From Zunongwangia mangrovi (GTDB lineage Bacteria; Bacteroidota; Bacteroidia; Flavobacteriales; Flavobacteriaceae), in the NCBI RefSeq assembly GCF_900112105.1, contig NZ_FOKV01000005.1, positions 1 through 64,000 on the forward strand: DNA of 64,000 nucleotides, read 5' to 3'. The notes beneath the pieces were generated by a model. It saw only the letters and a list, made by a program, of their open reading frames with translations. It was not told the origin of the DNA and made no database searches. Positions 1-8,444 of the stretch are shown one piece after another (within the stretch, counting starts at the first letter, position 1; every line of letters begins with the position of its first letter). Both the position numbers and the translations under genes were made by a program.

Positions 1-173
1 AAATTAGTATCGTCTAGTCAATTCAATATGTCAATGAACTTATTCAAAAGTCCGGATCTAATTAAAGATCCTTTCGTTGAAATCTAAGGAATCGAACCTT
101 ATTATAAACCCCAGTCGGTATTTCTGTTCTTCCAAAATTTTAAGAGCATTTTAGCTTTCTCTCAAAGCGGCTG
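1..173 (-). other. Probable rRNA operon leader (transcribed leftward)
   Basis: Read on the minus strand this stretch follows the last of four promoters and ends at the window edge. It holds a short hairpin (GGATCT/AGATCC, about 52-69) and the motif GTTCATTGACATATTG (about 25-40), which I recall from flavobacterial rRNA leaders and spacers. The 16S gene itself would lie left of the window, so this is inference. A T-arm-like hairpin (about 83-99) is present, but no tRNA can be built around it. Confidence 0.5.
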
Positions 174-554
174 CAAATATACAACTACTTTTAAAACTCA
201 CAAGAAAAATTTAAAAATATTTTTTTTACTTTTTCCTTACTCAAAACCTCCAAAGAACCTCGCCGTTAAAGCGGCTGCAAATATACAACTCTTTTTCTTT
301 AACCAGCAAAACTTTTTTAAAGTTTTTTTTAAAGCTAATTTTCAGTAAAAACTCAATGAACTCCTACCCTAACTTCACAATATTACTCCGTTAGCGGGAC
401 GCAAAGATACCGGCTTTTTTAATTACAAACCAAATCTTTTTTTAAGTTTTTTTTCGCTCCTAAATATCCTAGAACCTCAATGAACTTCCGCTTTTTTAAC
501 ACCACCACAGCGGCTAAGCGGGTGCAAATATATATCCTAATTTCGATTTGGCAA
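174..554 (-). promoter_or_regulatory. Array of four tandem Bacteroidota-type promoters
   Basis: On the minus strand four TAnnTTTG -7 elements occur at 525-532, 402-409, 278-285 and 174-181 (TATATTTG three times, TATCTTTG once). Each has a TTG -33 element at the expected distance: CAA on the plus strand at 552-554, 431-433, 307-309 and 201-203, giving spacers of 19, 21, 21 and 19 bp. The first three are followed downstream by similar leader starts (GC-rich GCAGCCGC-like start, then TTCATTGAGG or a variant). Spacing between units is 104-124 bp. Such stacking is typical of rRNA promoters, which fits the leader to the left. Confidence 0.7.
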
Positions 555-637
555 CACAAAAATCAACAAATTTTAAAATTAATTTAATATTAAAACCTAA
601 ACAACTAAAAAACAATCAATTGAAAATAAAATTAAAA

Positions 638-792
638 GGCGTTAGGGATAGAAACGGCATCCTTGGCGCTTGTCTTCGTCTTAAACCATGAATTTCTTAG
701 CGAAATTACACTCACTTATAAAACTCTTCTAAGAAAAACCGCCAAGATATAGTGGATAGCCCGGTCACTATATAATTATATAGTGAAACGCC
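638..792 (+). repeat. Dispersed repeat family A, copy 1
   Basis: This element is bounded by a 6-bp inverted repeat, GGCGTT (638-643) and AACGCC (787-792). It begins with GCGTTAGGGAT and ends with GATAGCCCGG followed by AACGCC. The same ends occur in reverse orientation at 11318-11415 after trpE. Inside is a perfect 22-bp palindrome (765-786) and a competing arm at about 749-755. The function is unknown. It lies between the divergent rRNA-type promoters and thrS. Confidence 0.6.
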
Positions 793-814
793 CATAAAAT
801 ACTAAAAGCTTGTA

Positions 815-845
815 TTGCGCAAACAAGTACAACCTATTATCTTTG
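815..845 (+). promoter_or_regulatory. thrS operon promoter
   Basis: TTG at 815-817 and TATCTTTG at 838-845 are separated by 20 bp, a full match to the Bacteroidota housekeeping consensus. Transcription would start near 851, leaving a leader of about 25 nt before thrS at 877. Confidence 0.7.
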
Positions 846-876
846 CCCACTATAATAACGACTATAATATATAGAC

Positions 877-2823
877 ATGATAAAGGTAACATTGCCTGAT
901 GGCAGTATTAAGGAATTTGAACAGGGCTCTACTCCTATGGATGTGGCACAAAGTATTAGTGCCGGGCTTGCAAGAAATGTAATTTCAGCAAAATATAATG
1001 ACACCATTGTAGAAACATCCACTCCTTTAACAACAGATGGTAATCTTACCTTATATACATGGAATGATGATGAAGGTAAACAAGCTTTTTGGCATTCTAC
1101 TTCTCATGTTATGGCACAAGCCATTCAGGATTTATATCCAGGCGCCAAATTAACTATTGGCCCTTCTATAGAAAATGGATTTTATTACGATGTAGATTTT
1201 GGTGAACAGAAAATTTCTGAAAGTGATTTCCAAAAGATCGAAAATCGCATGCTAGAAATTGCCAGAGGAAAGCATGACTTTAAAATGCGTTCAGTAACTA
1301 AAGAGGAAGCTCTTGATTACTATAAAAAAATCGATAACCCATTTAAGGTTGAATTAATCGAAAATCTTGAAGATGGAACAATCACTTTTTGTGATCATGA
1401 CACATTTACCGATCTATGTCGTGGCGGGCATATTCCAAACACCGGAATAATTAAGGCTGTAAAATTAATGAATGTTGCCGGAGCATATTGGCGAGGCAAT
1501 GAAAATAATCCACAGCTTACCCGTGTTTATGGTACAAGTTTCCCCAAACAAAAAGAACTTAAGGAATACCTAGAACTTCTTGAAGAAGCTAAAAAGAGAG
1601 ATCACAGAAAGCTTGGTAAAGAATTAGAACTTTTTACTTTTTCTCAAAAAGTTGGACAAGGTTTACCATTATGGCTTCCAAAAGGAGCTGCTTTAAGAGA
1701 ACGCCTGGAAAACTTCCTTAAAAAAGCACAGAAAAAAGCAGGATATGAGATGGTTGTAAGCCCTCATATAGGAAATAAGGAATTATATGTAACCTCTGGT
1801 CACTATGCTAAATATGGAGAAGACAGTTTTCAACCCATTAAAACTCCGCACGAAGGTGAAGAGTTTCTTTTAAAACCCATGAACTGCCCTCACCATTGTG
1901 AAATGTATAATTCACAATCATGGAGTTACCGTGATCTACCAAAACGTTTTGCTGAATTTGGTACGGTTTATCGCTATGAACAAAGTGGAGAATTACATGG
2001 GTTAACCCGTGTTAGAGGTTTTACACAAGATGACGCTCATATATTTTGCACCCCTGAACAGTTAGATGAAGAATTTAAAAAAGTAATCGACCTTACCTTA
2101 TATGTATTCGACAGTTTAGGTTTTGAAAATTTTACCGCACAGGTTTCATTACGCGACCCAGAGAATAAGGAAAAATATATTGGTAGTGACGATGTTTGGG
2201 AAAAAGCGGAAAATGCTATTATTAATGCCGCTAAAGAAAAAGGCCTTAATTATATCATAGAAACCGGTGAAGCGGCGTTTTATGGGCCAAAGTTAGATTT
2301 TATGGTAAAGGACGCGCTTGGCAGAAGCTGGCAACTTGGCACCATTCAGGTAGATTATAATTTACCTGAACGATTTGACCTGACATATAAGGGAAGTGAT
2401 AATGAATCACATCGCCCGGTTATGATTCACAGGGCTCCATTTGGAAGTATGGAAAGATTTATTGCCATCCTTCTAGAGCACACCGGAGGAAACTTCCCGC
2501 TATGGTTAATGCCTGAACAAGCTATCATACTCTCTCTCAGCGAGAAATATGAAAAATATAGTCAAAAAGTTTTAAGTTTATTAGAAAATCACGAAATTCG
2601 CGGCGTACTAGACAACAGAAACGAAACCATCGGAAAAAAGATAAGAGAAGCTGAAGTTAAAAAGTTTCCTTATATGTTGATTGTTGGAGAACAAGAAGCA
2701 AAAGATGGTACGATTTCTGTACGAAAACATGGCGAGGGAGATATTGGTACAATGCCAGTAGAAGAATTCGCTCAAATTATTAATAACGAAATTGGAAAAA
2801 CGCTAAAAGCGTTTGAAGTTTAA
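877..2823 (+). CDS. thrS: Threonyl-tRNA synthetase
   Basis: This cytosolic class II synthetase charges tRNA-Thr. At 648 aa it has the full bacterial length. The TGS domain covers residues 1-60. The editing domain follows, with HxxxH at 73-77 and C181/H185 completing its metal-like site. The catalytic core has the zinc ligands C337 (MNCPHH) and H388 (DDAHIF), motif 2 around 363-383 and motif 3 ([11 protein letters not shown]). The C-terminal part is the anticodon-binding domain. It is first in an operon with infC, rpmI and rplT and has its own promoter at 815-845. Confidence 0.98.
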   Translation: MIKVTLPDGSIKEFEQGSTPMDVAQSISAGLARNVISAKYNDTIVETSTPLTTDGNLTLYTWNDDEGKQAFWHSTSHVMAQAIQDLYPGAKLTIGPSIENGFYYDVDFGEQKISESDFQKIENRMLEIARGKHDFKMRSVTKEEALDYYKKIDNPFKVELIENLEDGTITFCDHDTFTDLCRGGHIPNTGIIKAVKLMNVAGAYWRGNENNPQLTRVYGTSFPKQKELKEYLELLEEAKKRDHRKLGKELELFTFSQKVGQGLPLWLPKGAALRERLENFLKKAQKKAGYEMVVSPHIGNKELYVTSGHYAKYGEDSFQPIKTPHEGEEFLLKPMNCPHHCEMYNSQSWSYRDLPKRFAEFGTVYRYEQSGELHGLTRVRGFTQDDAHIFCTPEQLDEEFKKVIDLTLYVFDSLGFENFTAQVSLRDPENKEKYIGSDDVWEKAENAIINAAKEKGLNYIIETGEAAFYGPKLDFMVKDALGRSWQLGTIQVDYNLPERFDLTYKGSDNESHRPVMIHRAPFGSMERFIAILLEHTGGNFPLWLMPEQAIILSLSEKYEKYSQKVLSLLENHEIRGVLDNRNETIGKKIREAEVKKFPYMLIVGEQEAKDGTISVRKHGEGDIGTMPVEEFAQIINNEIGKTLKAFEV

Positions 2824-2839
2824 CTAAAATACTGAAGCC

Positions 2840-3403
2840 ATAGCAATACGAAGAAAAAAATCGAGACAACAAAGAGTAACTCGTAAAGAAGATCAACACA
2901 GAATTAACCAGAAAATTAGGGCTAAGGAAGTGCGCCTTGTAGGTGACAATGTCGAAATGGATGTTTACCCTATCGAGAAAGCTTTAGCAATTGCTGAAGA
3001 TCTAGGACTTGACTTAGTAGAAATTTCTCCAAATGCCAAACCACCTGTGGTAAAGGCAATGGATTATAAGAAATTCCTTTACGAACAGAAAAAACGTGAA
3101 AAGGCCATGAAGGCCAAAGCTAGTAAAGTTGTCGTTAAGGAAATTCGTTTTGGGCCTAATACAGATGACCATGATTACGAGTTCAAGAAAAGAAATGCTG
3201 AAAAATTCCTAAAAGATGGAGCAAAGTTAAAAGCATTCGTATTCTTTAAAGGTCGTTCTATAGTGTTTAAGGATAAGGGAGAGATTCTTTTGTTACGTCT
3301 AGCAACAGATTTAGAAGAGTTTGGAAAAGTAGAACAAATGCCAAAGCTTGAAGGTAAGCGAATGACAATGTTCATGGCACCTACGACCTCCAAGAAAAAA
3401 TAA
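2840..3403 (+). CDS. infC: Translation initiation factor IF-3, probable AUA start
   Basis: IF-3 binds the 30S subunit and proofreads start codon choice. The first standard start in the frame is GTG at 2930, but that would delete a conserved N-terminal stretch. In the same frame the sequence upstream reads (ATA)[21 protein letters not shown], which matches the IF-3 N-terminus (MAIRR..., EDQHRIN). The open frame begins after a TAA at 2825-2827 and contains no ATG, GTG or TTG before 2930, so ATA at 2840 is the best start, giving 187 aa. A non-AUG start in infC is a known autoregulation device (AUU in E. coli). It follows thrS by 16 bp. Confidence 0.93.
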   Translation: MAIRRKKSRQQRVTRKEDQHRINQKIRAKEVRLVGDNVEMDVYPIEKALAIAEDLGLDLVEISPNAKPPVVKAMDYKKFLYEQKKREKAMKAKASKVVVKEIRFGPNTDDHDYEFKKRNAEKFLKDGAKLKAFVFFKGRSIVFKDKGEILLLRLATDLEEFGKVEQMPKLEGKRMTMFMAPTTSKKK

Positions 3404-3440
3404 AAGACTAAGAGAGTTTTAATTATAAAAGAAGGATAGC

Positions 3441-3638
3441 ATGCCTAAAATGAAAACAAAATCTAGTGCGAAAAAGCGTTTTAAGCTTACAGGTACTGGA
3501 AAAATTAAAAGAAAGCACGCGTTTAAAAGTCACATCTTAACAAAGAAGTCTAAAAAACGTAAGCTTGCGTTGACGCACAGTACATTAGTATCTGATGCTG
3601 ACACCAATAATGTTAAACTTCAATTACGTTTAAAGTAA
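3441..3638 (+). CDS. rpmI: 50S ribosomal protein L35
   Basis: L35 is a 65-aa, very basic component of the large subunit, full length for the family. The N-terminus [20 protein letters not shown] is the typical signature. It sits 37 bp after infC and before rplT, the universal infC-rpmI-rplT order, so co-transcription is expected. Confidence 0.98.
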   Translation: MPKMKTKSSAKKRFKLTGTGKIKRKHAFKSHILTKKSKKRKLALTHSTLVSDADTNNVKLQLRLK

Positions 3639-3751
3639 TCTGAAGATTAACGGTTTTAACCATTTATAAACCCTGGAGTTGGGCAAATTAAAATGTAATT
3701 TTTAGTTTAAAAGTATCGATTTTCGATCGCCTGCTACAAAATTTTAAAATT

Positions 3752-4096
3752 ATGCCAAGATCAGTAAATTCTGTTGCGAAGAGAGCTAGAAGAAAAAAAG
3801 TTCTTAAGCAAGCAAAAGGCTACTTTGGAAGACGTAAAAACGTTTGGACAGTAGCAAAAAATGCAGTTGAAAAAGCTATGCTTTACTCTTATAGAGATCG
3901 CAAAGCTAAAAAACGTAATTTCCGTTCATTATGGATTATGCGTATTAACGCTGCTGCTCGTCAACAAGGAATGTCTTATTCGCAATTTATGGGAAAAGTA
4001 AAAGCTAACGAAATTGGATTAAACCGTAAGGTTTTAGCTGATTTAGCGATGAACCACCCAGAAGCGTTTAAAGCAATTGTTGATAAAGTAAAATAA
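3752..4096 (+). CDS. rplT: 50S ribosomal protein L20
   Basis: L20 is a 114-aa assembly protein of the large subunit. It begins [20 protein letters not shown] and contains the conserved YFGRRKN and [15 protein letters not shown] blocks. In other bacteria L20 represses its own operon by binding leader or intergenic RNA. Here a 113-bp spacer separates it from rpmI and could carry such a site, though I cannot show one. The operon ends at the terminator at 4126-4157. Confidence 0.98.
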   Translation: MPRSVNSVAKRARRKKVLKQAKGYFGRRKNVWTVAKNAVEKAMLYSYRDRKAKKRNFRSLWIMRINAAARQQGMSYSQFMGKVKANEIGLNRKVLADLAMNHPEAFKAIVDKVK

Positions 4097-4125
4097 ATAA
4101 AAACAATTATTACTCTCTTATATAG

Positions 4126-4157
4126 AAACCGGTTTCAAATGAAACCGGTTTTTTTAT
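4126..4157 (+). terminator. Terminator of the thrS-rplT operon
   Basis: A perfect 11-bp stem, AAACCGGTTTC and GAAACCGGTTT with loop AAAT, is followed by a run of T. It lies 29 bp after the rplT stop codon. Confidence 0.92.
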
Positions 4158-4367
4158 GCTTCCATATGTTATACAAAGAATCGTGAATTCTATTATTAGT
4201 AGATAGATCTCTCTAAAATTGATCTATAGATCATCGAATATAAGCTTTCAATAACTACTTTTTTTGAAACACTATTCAAAATTACCATTTACCCACACAT
4301 CTCTTCAGTTCGACTTCAGTAAAACGATACTTCATCTAAATTGCTGCAAAAAGCGAAGTTTCATCTC

Positions 4368-4490
4368 TATTTTTGTACTATAGAATATTACAGATTAGTG
4401 GTTAGGTGATAAAAAAGCAGTAGCGGAATTGTTTTTATTGGTGGTTTTTTTAGATATATTTTCATTTATATGCTACTGCTTTTTACTTAT
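4368..4490 (+). ncRNA. Possible small RNA with closing hairpin
   Basis: This gene-free interval holds a -7 element TATTTTTG (4368-4375; an upstream TTG at 4341-4343 is spaced a little wide at 24 bp). It is followed by an inverted repeat of 13 bp, AAAAAGCAGTAGC (4412-4424) and GCTACTGCTTTTT (4472-4484), closing a loop of about 47 nt and ending in T. A transcript of about 105 nt would result. I do not recognise a known RNA family, and no start codon opens a peptide in it. The rest of 4158-4562 shows nothing except the terminator below. Confidence 0.3.
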
Positions 4491-4501
4491 ATCCTTAAAA
4501 T

Positions 4502-4532
4502 ATAAAAGCTCCTTTTGTAGGAGCTTTTTTTA
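4502..4532. terminator. Bidirectional terminator
   Basis: Stem GCTCC/GGAGC with adjoining A/T tracts (AAAGCTCC, loop TTTTGTA, GGAGCTTTTTTT). It can end the minus-strand barrel gene (stop at 4563) and any plus-strand transcript from 4368. Confidence 0.7.
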
Positions 4533-4562
4533 CTTTAAATTCAACAAAAATGCGTATCGATT

Positions 4563-5255
4563 TTATCTAAAATAACAACCTCTTTTTCTTTTTGATTTTT
4601 TTGGCCTGTATTTAGAATCAAAAAGTCCAACAGAAGCACTAATCATTAGTTGATTGATTCTACGATTTGTAAATGTTGCTGGGCCAATCCCATTAGAAGT
4701 ATAATCCATAGTAATTGAAAACTCTTCATTTGACTCCAAATTATACTCATACCTTACATCAAGTTCAAATCTTCCTAAATGTGCTTTTATCCCAGCATTT
4801 AATGCAACATAAAAATCATCTATGGGTATTTCTCCGTTATTTGCCAATTCATCCTCTAATGTCGCATTACCATTATTAATACTAAGTCCGGGCCCCAAAT
4901 AAATGTCGAAAGGTCCATAAATATGATATCCACCTAGTACAGGTACACTAATTTTATCAATGCTATAAGCGGACGGCCGGCGATCAAATTGAAATTCTGT
5001 TTGAATTCTATTATATAAGCCTTCAGCTCTTAAAAAAAATTGTTTCATTTCTAATTGCATAAAAATCCCGCCATGAAAGCCTTCTTTGTATATTGAAGTG
5101 TGTACTCGACCAGGATAAGCCTGATGAGGATCACCTACAATTTCTCCTCCATGACCTATGCTAACACCAGCCTTTAGACCGACCGTATAATCTTGGGAAA
5201 ATGCACTGAAACTGAAAAGTAAACTAAATATGAAAAGAGTAATATTTTTTTTCAT
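4563..5255 (-). CDS. Outer-membrane beta-barrel protein
   Basis: This 230-aa protein starts with a clear signal peptide (MKKNITLFIFSLLFSFSAFSQ). Alternating hydrophobic strands with aromatic girdles follow (VGLKAGVSIG, FFLRAEGLYNRIQTEF, YHIYGPFDIYLGPGLSIN, FELDVRYEYNLESN). The pattern matches the PorT/OmpA-like small barrels common in Bacteroidota. The C-terminus ends in a basic KSKRKRGCYFR tail, which is unusual for a barrel that normally ends in an aromatic-rich strand. No substrate can be inferred. It appears monocistronic. Confidence 0.7.
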   Translation of the reverse strand: MKKNITLFIFSLLFSFSAFSQDYTVGLKAGVSIGHGGEIVGDPHQAYPGRVHTSIYKEGFHGGIFMQLEMKQFFLRAEGLYNRIQTEFQFDRRPSAYSIDKISVPVLGGYHIYGPFDIYLGPGLSINNGNATLEDELANNGEIPIDDFYVALNAGIKAHLGRFELDVRYEYNLESNEEFSITMDYTSNGIGPATFTNRRINQLMISASVGLFDSKYRPKKSKRKRGCYFR

Positions 5256-5527
5256 TAACTAATAAGTTTAGGGAAAAGTTAATGGGGTAAATATATTAAT
5301 TCTGAGATAAACTCATTATATTTTTTCAAGATTGAAAAAAAACTTAAAAAACTAAGTAGAACACTGATAAACAAATAGATAGAACTAAAATCAATACTGC
5401 ACATAAAATTCGTAAACTTTAATTACTTATCGCAAAAAGGTATAAATCATCTTATTTACAGAGTTTTAGTTTAATTACTTAAAATTATGCTGAATTGTTA
5501 GCTAGATATGAAAAATAAGACAAACTA
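5256..5527. other. Intergenic region, no feature recognised
   Basis: AT-rich spacer between the 5' end of the barrel gene and the terminator downstream of the protease. I see no open frame with a plausible start, no RNA gene and no strong repeat. A promoter for the barrel gene should lie at its left end, but no clean consensus is visible. Confidence 0.5.
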
Positions 5528-5562
5528 AAAACGGCACCGAAAAATAGTGCCGTTTTTTGCTA
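5528..5562. terminator. Terminator downstream of the S8 protease
   Basis: A 9-bp stem, AAACGGCAC and GTGCCGTTT with an 8-10 nt loop, is flanked by A and T tracts so that it works in either direction. It lies about 20 bp beyond the stop codon of the minus-strand protease. Confidence 0.85.
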
Positions 5563-5581
5563 ATCCTATTAACTAATTAAA

Positions 5582-6829
5582 TTAATGCACGATTATCGCA
5601 TCACTTGTTCCATCTGGATCTCCAGAAACAGTCCCGTCTGTAGAAGGGTTTCCTAGTAAAAGAACTCCGGCAGCATGTGGAGAAGCCATAGAGGTACCAC
5701 TAATCGTGTTATATCCTCCGCTTTTCCACGTACTTTTTATTCCTACTCCAGGTGCTACGTAATCTACTGGTGGATTTCCGTAGTTAGAGAAGTAAGCCCA
5801 TGAATCATTACTATCCATAGCCGAGATTGTATAAATATTACTTCCGTTTACTCTGGCTGGAGAATGACTATTCGCATCGTCACTTTCGTTCCCTGCAGCT
5901 AGTACAAATTTAATCCCCTGCTGAGAAGCTGCTAACACTGCATCATCTAAAGCCTGAGAAATTGGTCCCCCAAGACTCATATTAGCAACATCACCATTGG
6001 ATCCATTTGCTGCAACAAAGTCTACACCAGCTATAACACCAGAGTAAGAACCGCTACCTCTACTATCTAATACCTTAACTGGTATCACTGTCGCACCAGG
6101 AGCAACACCAATTACTCCTACATTATTATTTAGTGCGCCAATTGTTCCGGCTACGTGAGTACCGTGACCATTACCATCGTCTAAAGACTTTCCGTCTTTA
6201 CCACTCGTAAATGCATTGAATCCTCTGGAACTATCAACATAAAGATCTTCATGATCTAAATCGATACCAGTATCTATCACCCATGCCACAGCAGAACCAG
6301 AATAAGATGAAACTCCATTCACCCTAGCGATACCATAAGGCGTCTCCTGTGAGGAACTACCTCCGCCATCACCATCTCCCGGATCTTCGCTACAAGGAAC
6401 TCCATTTGGTGTCCCACATGGTGGCGCAAAGATCACAATCTTATCTTCTTCAATATAGTCTACATCTCCTCTACCCTGAAGTCTGGACACCTGATCTGCA
6501 CTTAACTTGATCGCAGCACCTTTAATAGTTTTACTAAAAGTTGAAATGACTTCAGCATCTTTTACGCCAGATTCCTGAAACATTCTTTTAGTCATCGCTT
6601 TCATTGCTTCCTGCGCTTTTCCATAATCAGAAGTCTCACCTATAGCCTGCTTAGCCACATCTTCTTTATAGACAACAATGTATTGCCCCTTAATTGCAGA
6701 AGCTTCTGCTGGAGCGGCTAATTGCTCTTCGGTAATAATCTCATTAGTTTCTTTGTCATTTGCACAAGAGGCTAACAAAGCTGCAAAGCTTAATCCTGCA
6801 GCTAAAGCACGTGTAGTTTTTAACATCAT
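5582..6829 (-). CDS. Subtilisin-family (S8) serine protease, lipoprotein
   Basis: This is a secreted endopeptidase of 415 aa. A lipoprotein signal ends at LLASC (C22). An I9 inhibitor/propeptide domain follows at about 48-133 (QYIVVYKED...VDYIEED). A Gly/Asp/Ser linker (147-160) leads to the S8 catalytic domain with D186 (VIDTGID), H222 (GHGTHVAG), oxyanion N314 (AAGNES) and S380 (GTSMASPH). The order and spacing are those of the proteinase K subgroup. The N-terminal propeptide is presumably cut off on maturation. It is monocistronic with terminator 5528-5562. Confidence 0.93.
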   Translation of the reverse strand: MMLKTTRALAAGLSFAALLASCANDKETNEIITEEQLAAPAEASAIKGQYIVVYKEDVAKQAIGETSDYGKAQEAMKAMTKRMFQESGVKDAEVISTFSKTIKGAAIKLSADQVSRLQGRGDVDYIEEDKIVIFAPPCGTPNGVPCSEDPGDGDGGGSSSQETPYGIARVNGVSSYSGSAVAWVIDTGIDLDHEDLYVDSSRGFNAFTSGKDGKSLDDGNGHGTHVAGTIGALNNNVGVIGVAPGATVIPVKVLDSRGSGSYSGVIAGVDFVAANGSNGDVANMSLGGPISQALDDAVLAASQQGIKFVLAAGNESDDANSHSPARVNGSNIYTISAMDSNDSWAYFSNYGNPPVDYVAPGVGIKSTWKSGGYNTISGTSMASPHAAGVLLLGNPSTDGTVSGDPDGTSDAIIVH

Positions 6830-7077
6830 TATGTTTAGTTTATAAAATGGTTAATTTTCTTCCAAATTATAATTTTATCGATACAATGCAACATCGCGAA
6901 GATCCAAAAATAGAACTTACATAGGTATTTTCTTACAATAAAAGCAACGAAAACGATCACAAACTAAGTATTTATAAGCGTTTGTATAAAAAACTTATAG
7001 CGTTGATTTTATTTTAACATAAAATGTTAATTTTAGATGCGTTCAATTGCTAAAACGTATTATTTTAAACAAAAAAA

Positions 7078-7102
7078 CGCAGATTTCTCTGCGGTTTTTT
7101 CA
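7078..7102. terminator. Terminator of the rhodanese pair
   Basis: Hairpin CGCAGA/TCTGCG with loop TTTC, flanked by A and T tracts. On the minus strand it ends transcription after the gene at 7120. The rest of the 6830-7119 gap shows only AT-rich sequence and presumably the protease promoter. Confidence 0.85.
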
Positions 7103-7119
7103 AATATCTTACTAATATA

Positions 7120-7512
7120 TTACTTATAGACTTCTCCTCCTACTAGTATCCAGTTTTCTATTCCGCCTTCAAGTTCGTAAACTTCCTCAAAGCCATCTTC
7201 CTTTAAAATCTCGATAGCTTTTTTCGTATTCTCCTTATTTTTACCATAAATAACTACAGGTTTATCTTTCGCAAGAGTATCAAAAAACAAAGAGTTATCA
7301 TTGTTCTCACTCAAAATGATATTTTTAGCCTTAAAGAGATGTGCATCATCAAACTCTCTTGCAGATCGTACATCCAAAACCTGGATATCATCTTTCTCCA
7401 TACGATCTAGCATCTCTTCAGGAGAAATCATTTCAATCTCGCTAGCTTCTACTTTCTTACAGCTTTGTAAGGATAGCAGTAATAGTGGAACTATTAGAAA
7501 GATCTTTTTCAT
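7120..7512 (-). CDS. Rhodanese-like lipoprotein without catalytic cysteine
   Basis: This 130-aa protein has a lipoprotein signal (LLLSLQSCKK, C18) and one rhodanese domain (about 27-128: ISPEEMLDRM, VLDVRSAREFDDAHL, GGIENW). At the position of the sulfur-carrying cysteine the loop reads YGKNKEN with G90, so it should lack sulfurtransferase activity and may only bind or sense. Its start codon shares one base with the stop of the upstream rhodanese gene (TAATG), so the two are translationally coupled. One protein is periplasmic or membrane-anchored, the other cytosolic. Confidence 0.82.
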   Translation of the reverse strand: MKKIFLIVPLLLLSLQSCKKVEASEIEMISPEEMLDRMEKDDIQVLDVRSAREFDDAHLFKAKNIILSENNDNSLFFDTLAKDKPVVIYGKNKENTKKAIEILKEDGFEEVYELEGGIENWILVGGEVYK

Positions 7513-7826
7513 TAGTCTTCTGTGATATCGCCTTCCCAGTTCATAAATCCACCTTCAAGGTTATACGTATTCGAAAAACCAAGTTGATCTAGTATCGAAC
7601 ATGCCTGGGCGCTTCGCTTTCCAGATCTACAGTAGATATAATAATTTTTATCCTTATCAAGCTTTTCTACTTCATCGATAAATCCCTGCCCTTTATATAT
7701 GTCTATATTTTTAGAATTAGGTATATATCCCTCTTCTACTTCCTCTTCAGTTCTAACATCAAGAATAGCAGCATTCTCATCTTTACTAAGCTGCTCTCTC
7801 CATTCTTCCTGTTCAAGTTCTTTCAT
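7512..7826 (-). CDS. Rhodanese-like domain protein (active type)
   Basis: A single-domain cytosolic rhodanese of 104 aa. It carries AAILDVRTEEEVEEGYIP and the active loop CRSGKRS with the catalytic C66, followed by GGFMNW. The family moves sulfane sulfur from thiosulfate or persulfide donors. It is first in a two-gene operon with the exported, cysteine-less paralogue. The substrate is not evident from context. Confidence 0.9.
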   Translation of the reverse strand: MKELEQEEWREQLSKDENAAILDVRTEEEVEEGYIPNSKNIDIYKGQGFIDEVEKLDKDKNYYIYCRSGKRSAQACSILDQLGFSNTYNLEGGFMNWEGDITED

Positions 7827-7948
7827 TATTTTGTAGATTTTATATTAAGCAATGTAAAGATACACTTCTAAACCAACTGCCATCCTTTAGCTAGTAAACA
7901 AGTGTATTTTTTTAACATTTATTTAGTAATTAACTAACAAAGCTAACT

Positions 7949-7967
7949 TATATTTGTACATACAAAT
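7949..7967 (+). promoter_or_regulatory. marR operon promoter with palindromic operator
   Basis: TATATTTG (7949-7956) is a perfect -7 element, and no TTG lies at the -33 position. It overlaps the inverted repeat ATTTGTA-CA-TACAAAT (7952-7967), whose size suits a dimeric MarR regulator. Binding there would block transcription, suggesting autorepression of the operon starting at 7980. Confidence 0.6.
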
Positions 7968-7979
7968 GTTGTAGAAACA

Positions 7980-8429
7980 ATGAAAACTGAGGAGTTATTA
8001 AAAACAGATCATCTTAAAGATACCAAAAAATTGGTTATCAACATTATGCTGTGTGCTGGAAAAGCTACAACTATGATGAATGATGCACTTAAACCCTACG
8101 ACATTTCGATGCAACAATTTAATGTATTACGCATACTAAGAGGGCAAAAGGGGAAACCTGCAAACCTCAGCACCATTCAAGATAGGATGGTGAATAAAAT
8201 GAGTAATACCACCCGATTAGTTGACAAACTGATCAAAAAAAATCTAGTTGATAGATGTATTTGCGAAGAAAACCGTAGAAAAGTAGAGATCATTATTACC
8301 GAAGATGGTTTAAAACTTTTAGATATTCTTGATCCTATAGTTGACGATTTGGAGAACGATTTTTCTAAACATATTACTACTGAAGAATTAACTAAATTAA
8401 ACGAGATACTTGAAAAAGTAAGAAACTAA
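7980..8429 (+). CDS. MarR-family transcriptional regulator
   Basis: A 149-aa winged-helix regulator. The central region carries the HTH and wing (LRGQKGKPANLSTIQDRMVNKMSNTTRLVDKLIKKNLVDRCICEENRRKVEIIITEDG), with helical dimerisation segments at both ends. MarR proteins usually repress their own operon and release DNA on binding an aromatic ligand or on thiol oxidation; C42 and the CIC motif (about 96-98) could matter for the latter. It is first in an operon with a nitroreductase and YceI. The palindrome at 7952-7967 is its likely operator. Confidence 0.9.
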   Translation: MKTEELLKTDHLKDTKKLVINIMLCAGKATTMMNDALKPYDISMQQFNVLRILRGQKGKPANLSTIQDRMVNKMSNTTRLVDKLIKKNLVDRCICEENRRKVEIIITEDGLKLLDILDPIVDDLENDFSKHITTEELTKLNEILEKVRN

Positions 8430-8444
8430 TAAAAACCAAGAATT

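Noticed and set aside
70-110. T-arm-like hairpin (AAGG-TTCGATT-CCTT on the minus strand) suggesting a tRNA or tmRNA
   Set aside because: No matching acceptor stem, anticodon arm or CCA end could be assembled around it; it lies in a probable rRNA leader.
837-1022. 61-aa minus-strand frame overlapping thrS
   Set aside because: Shadow of thrS and its promoter, with no recognisable domain.
4380-4562. Small peptide with a GDKKAVAELF-like stretch at 4397-4560
   Set aside because: The frame opens directly after a TAG and has no start codon; the hydrophobic tail comes from T-rich hairpin and terminator sequence.
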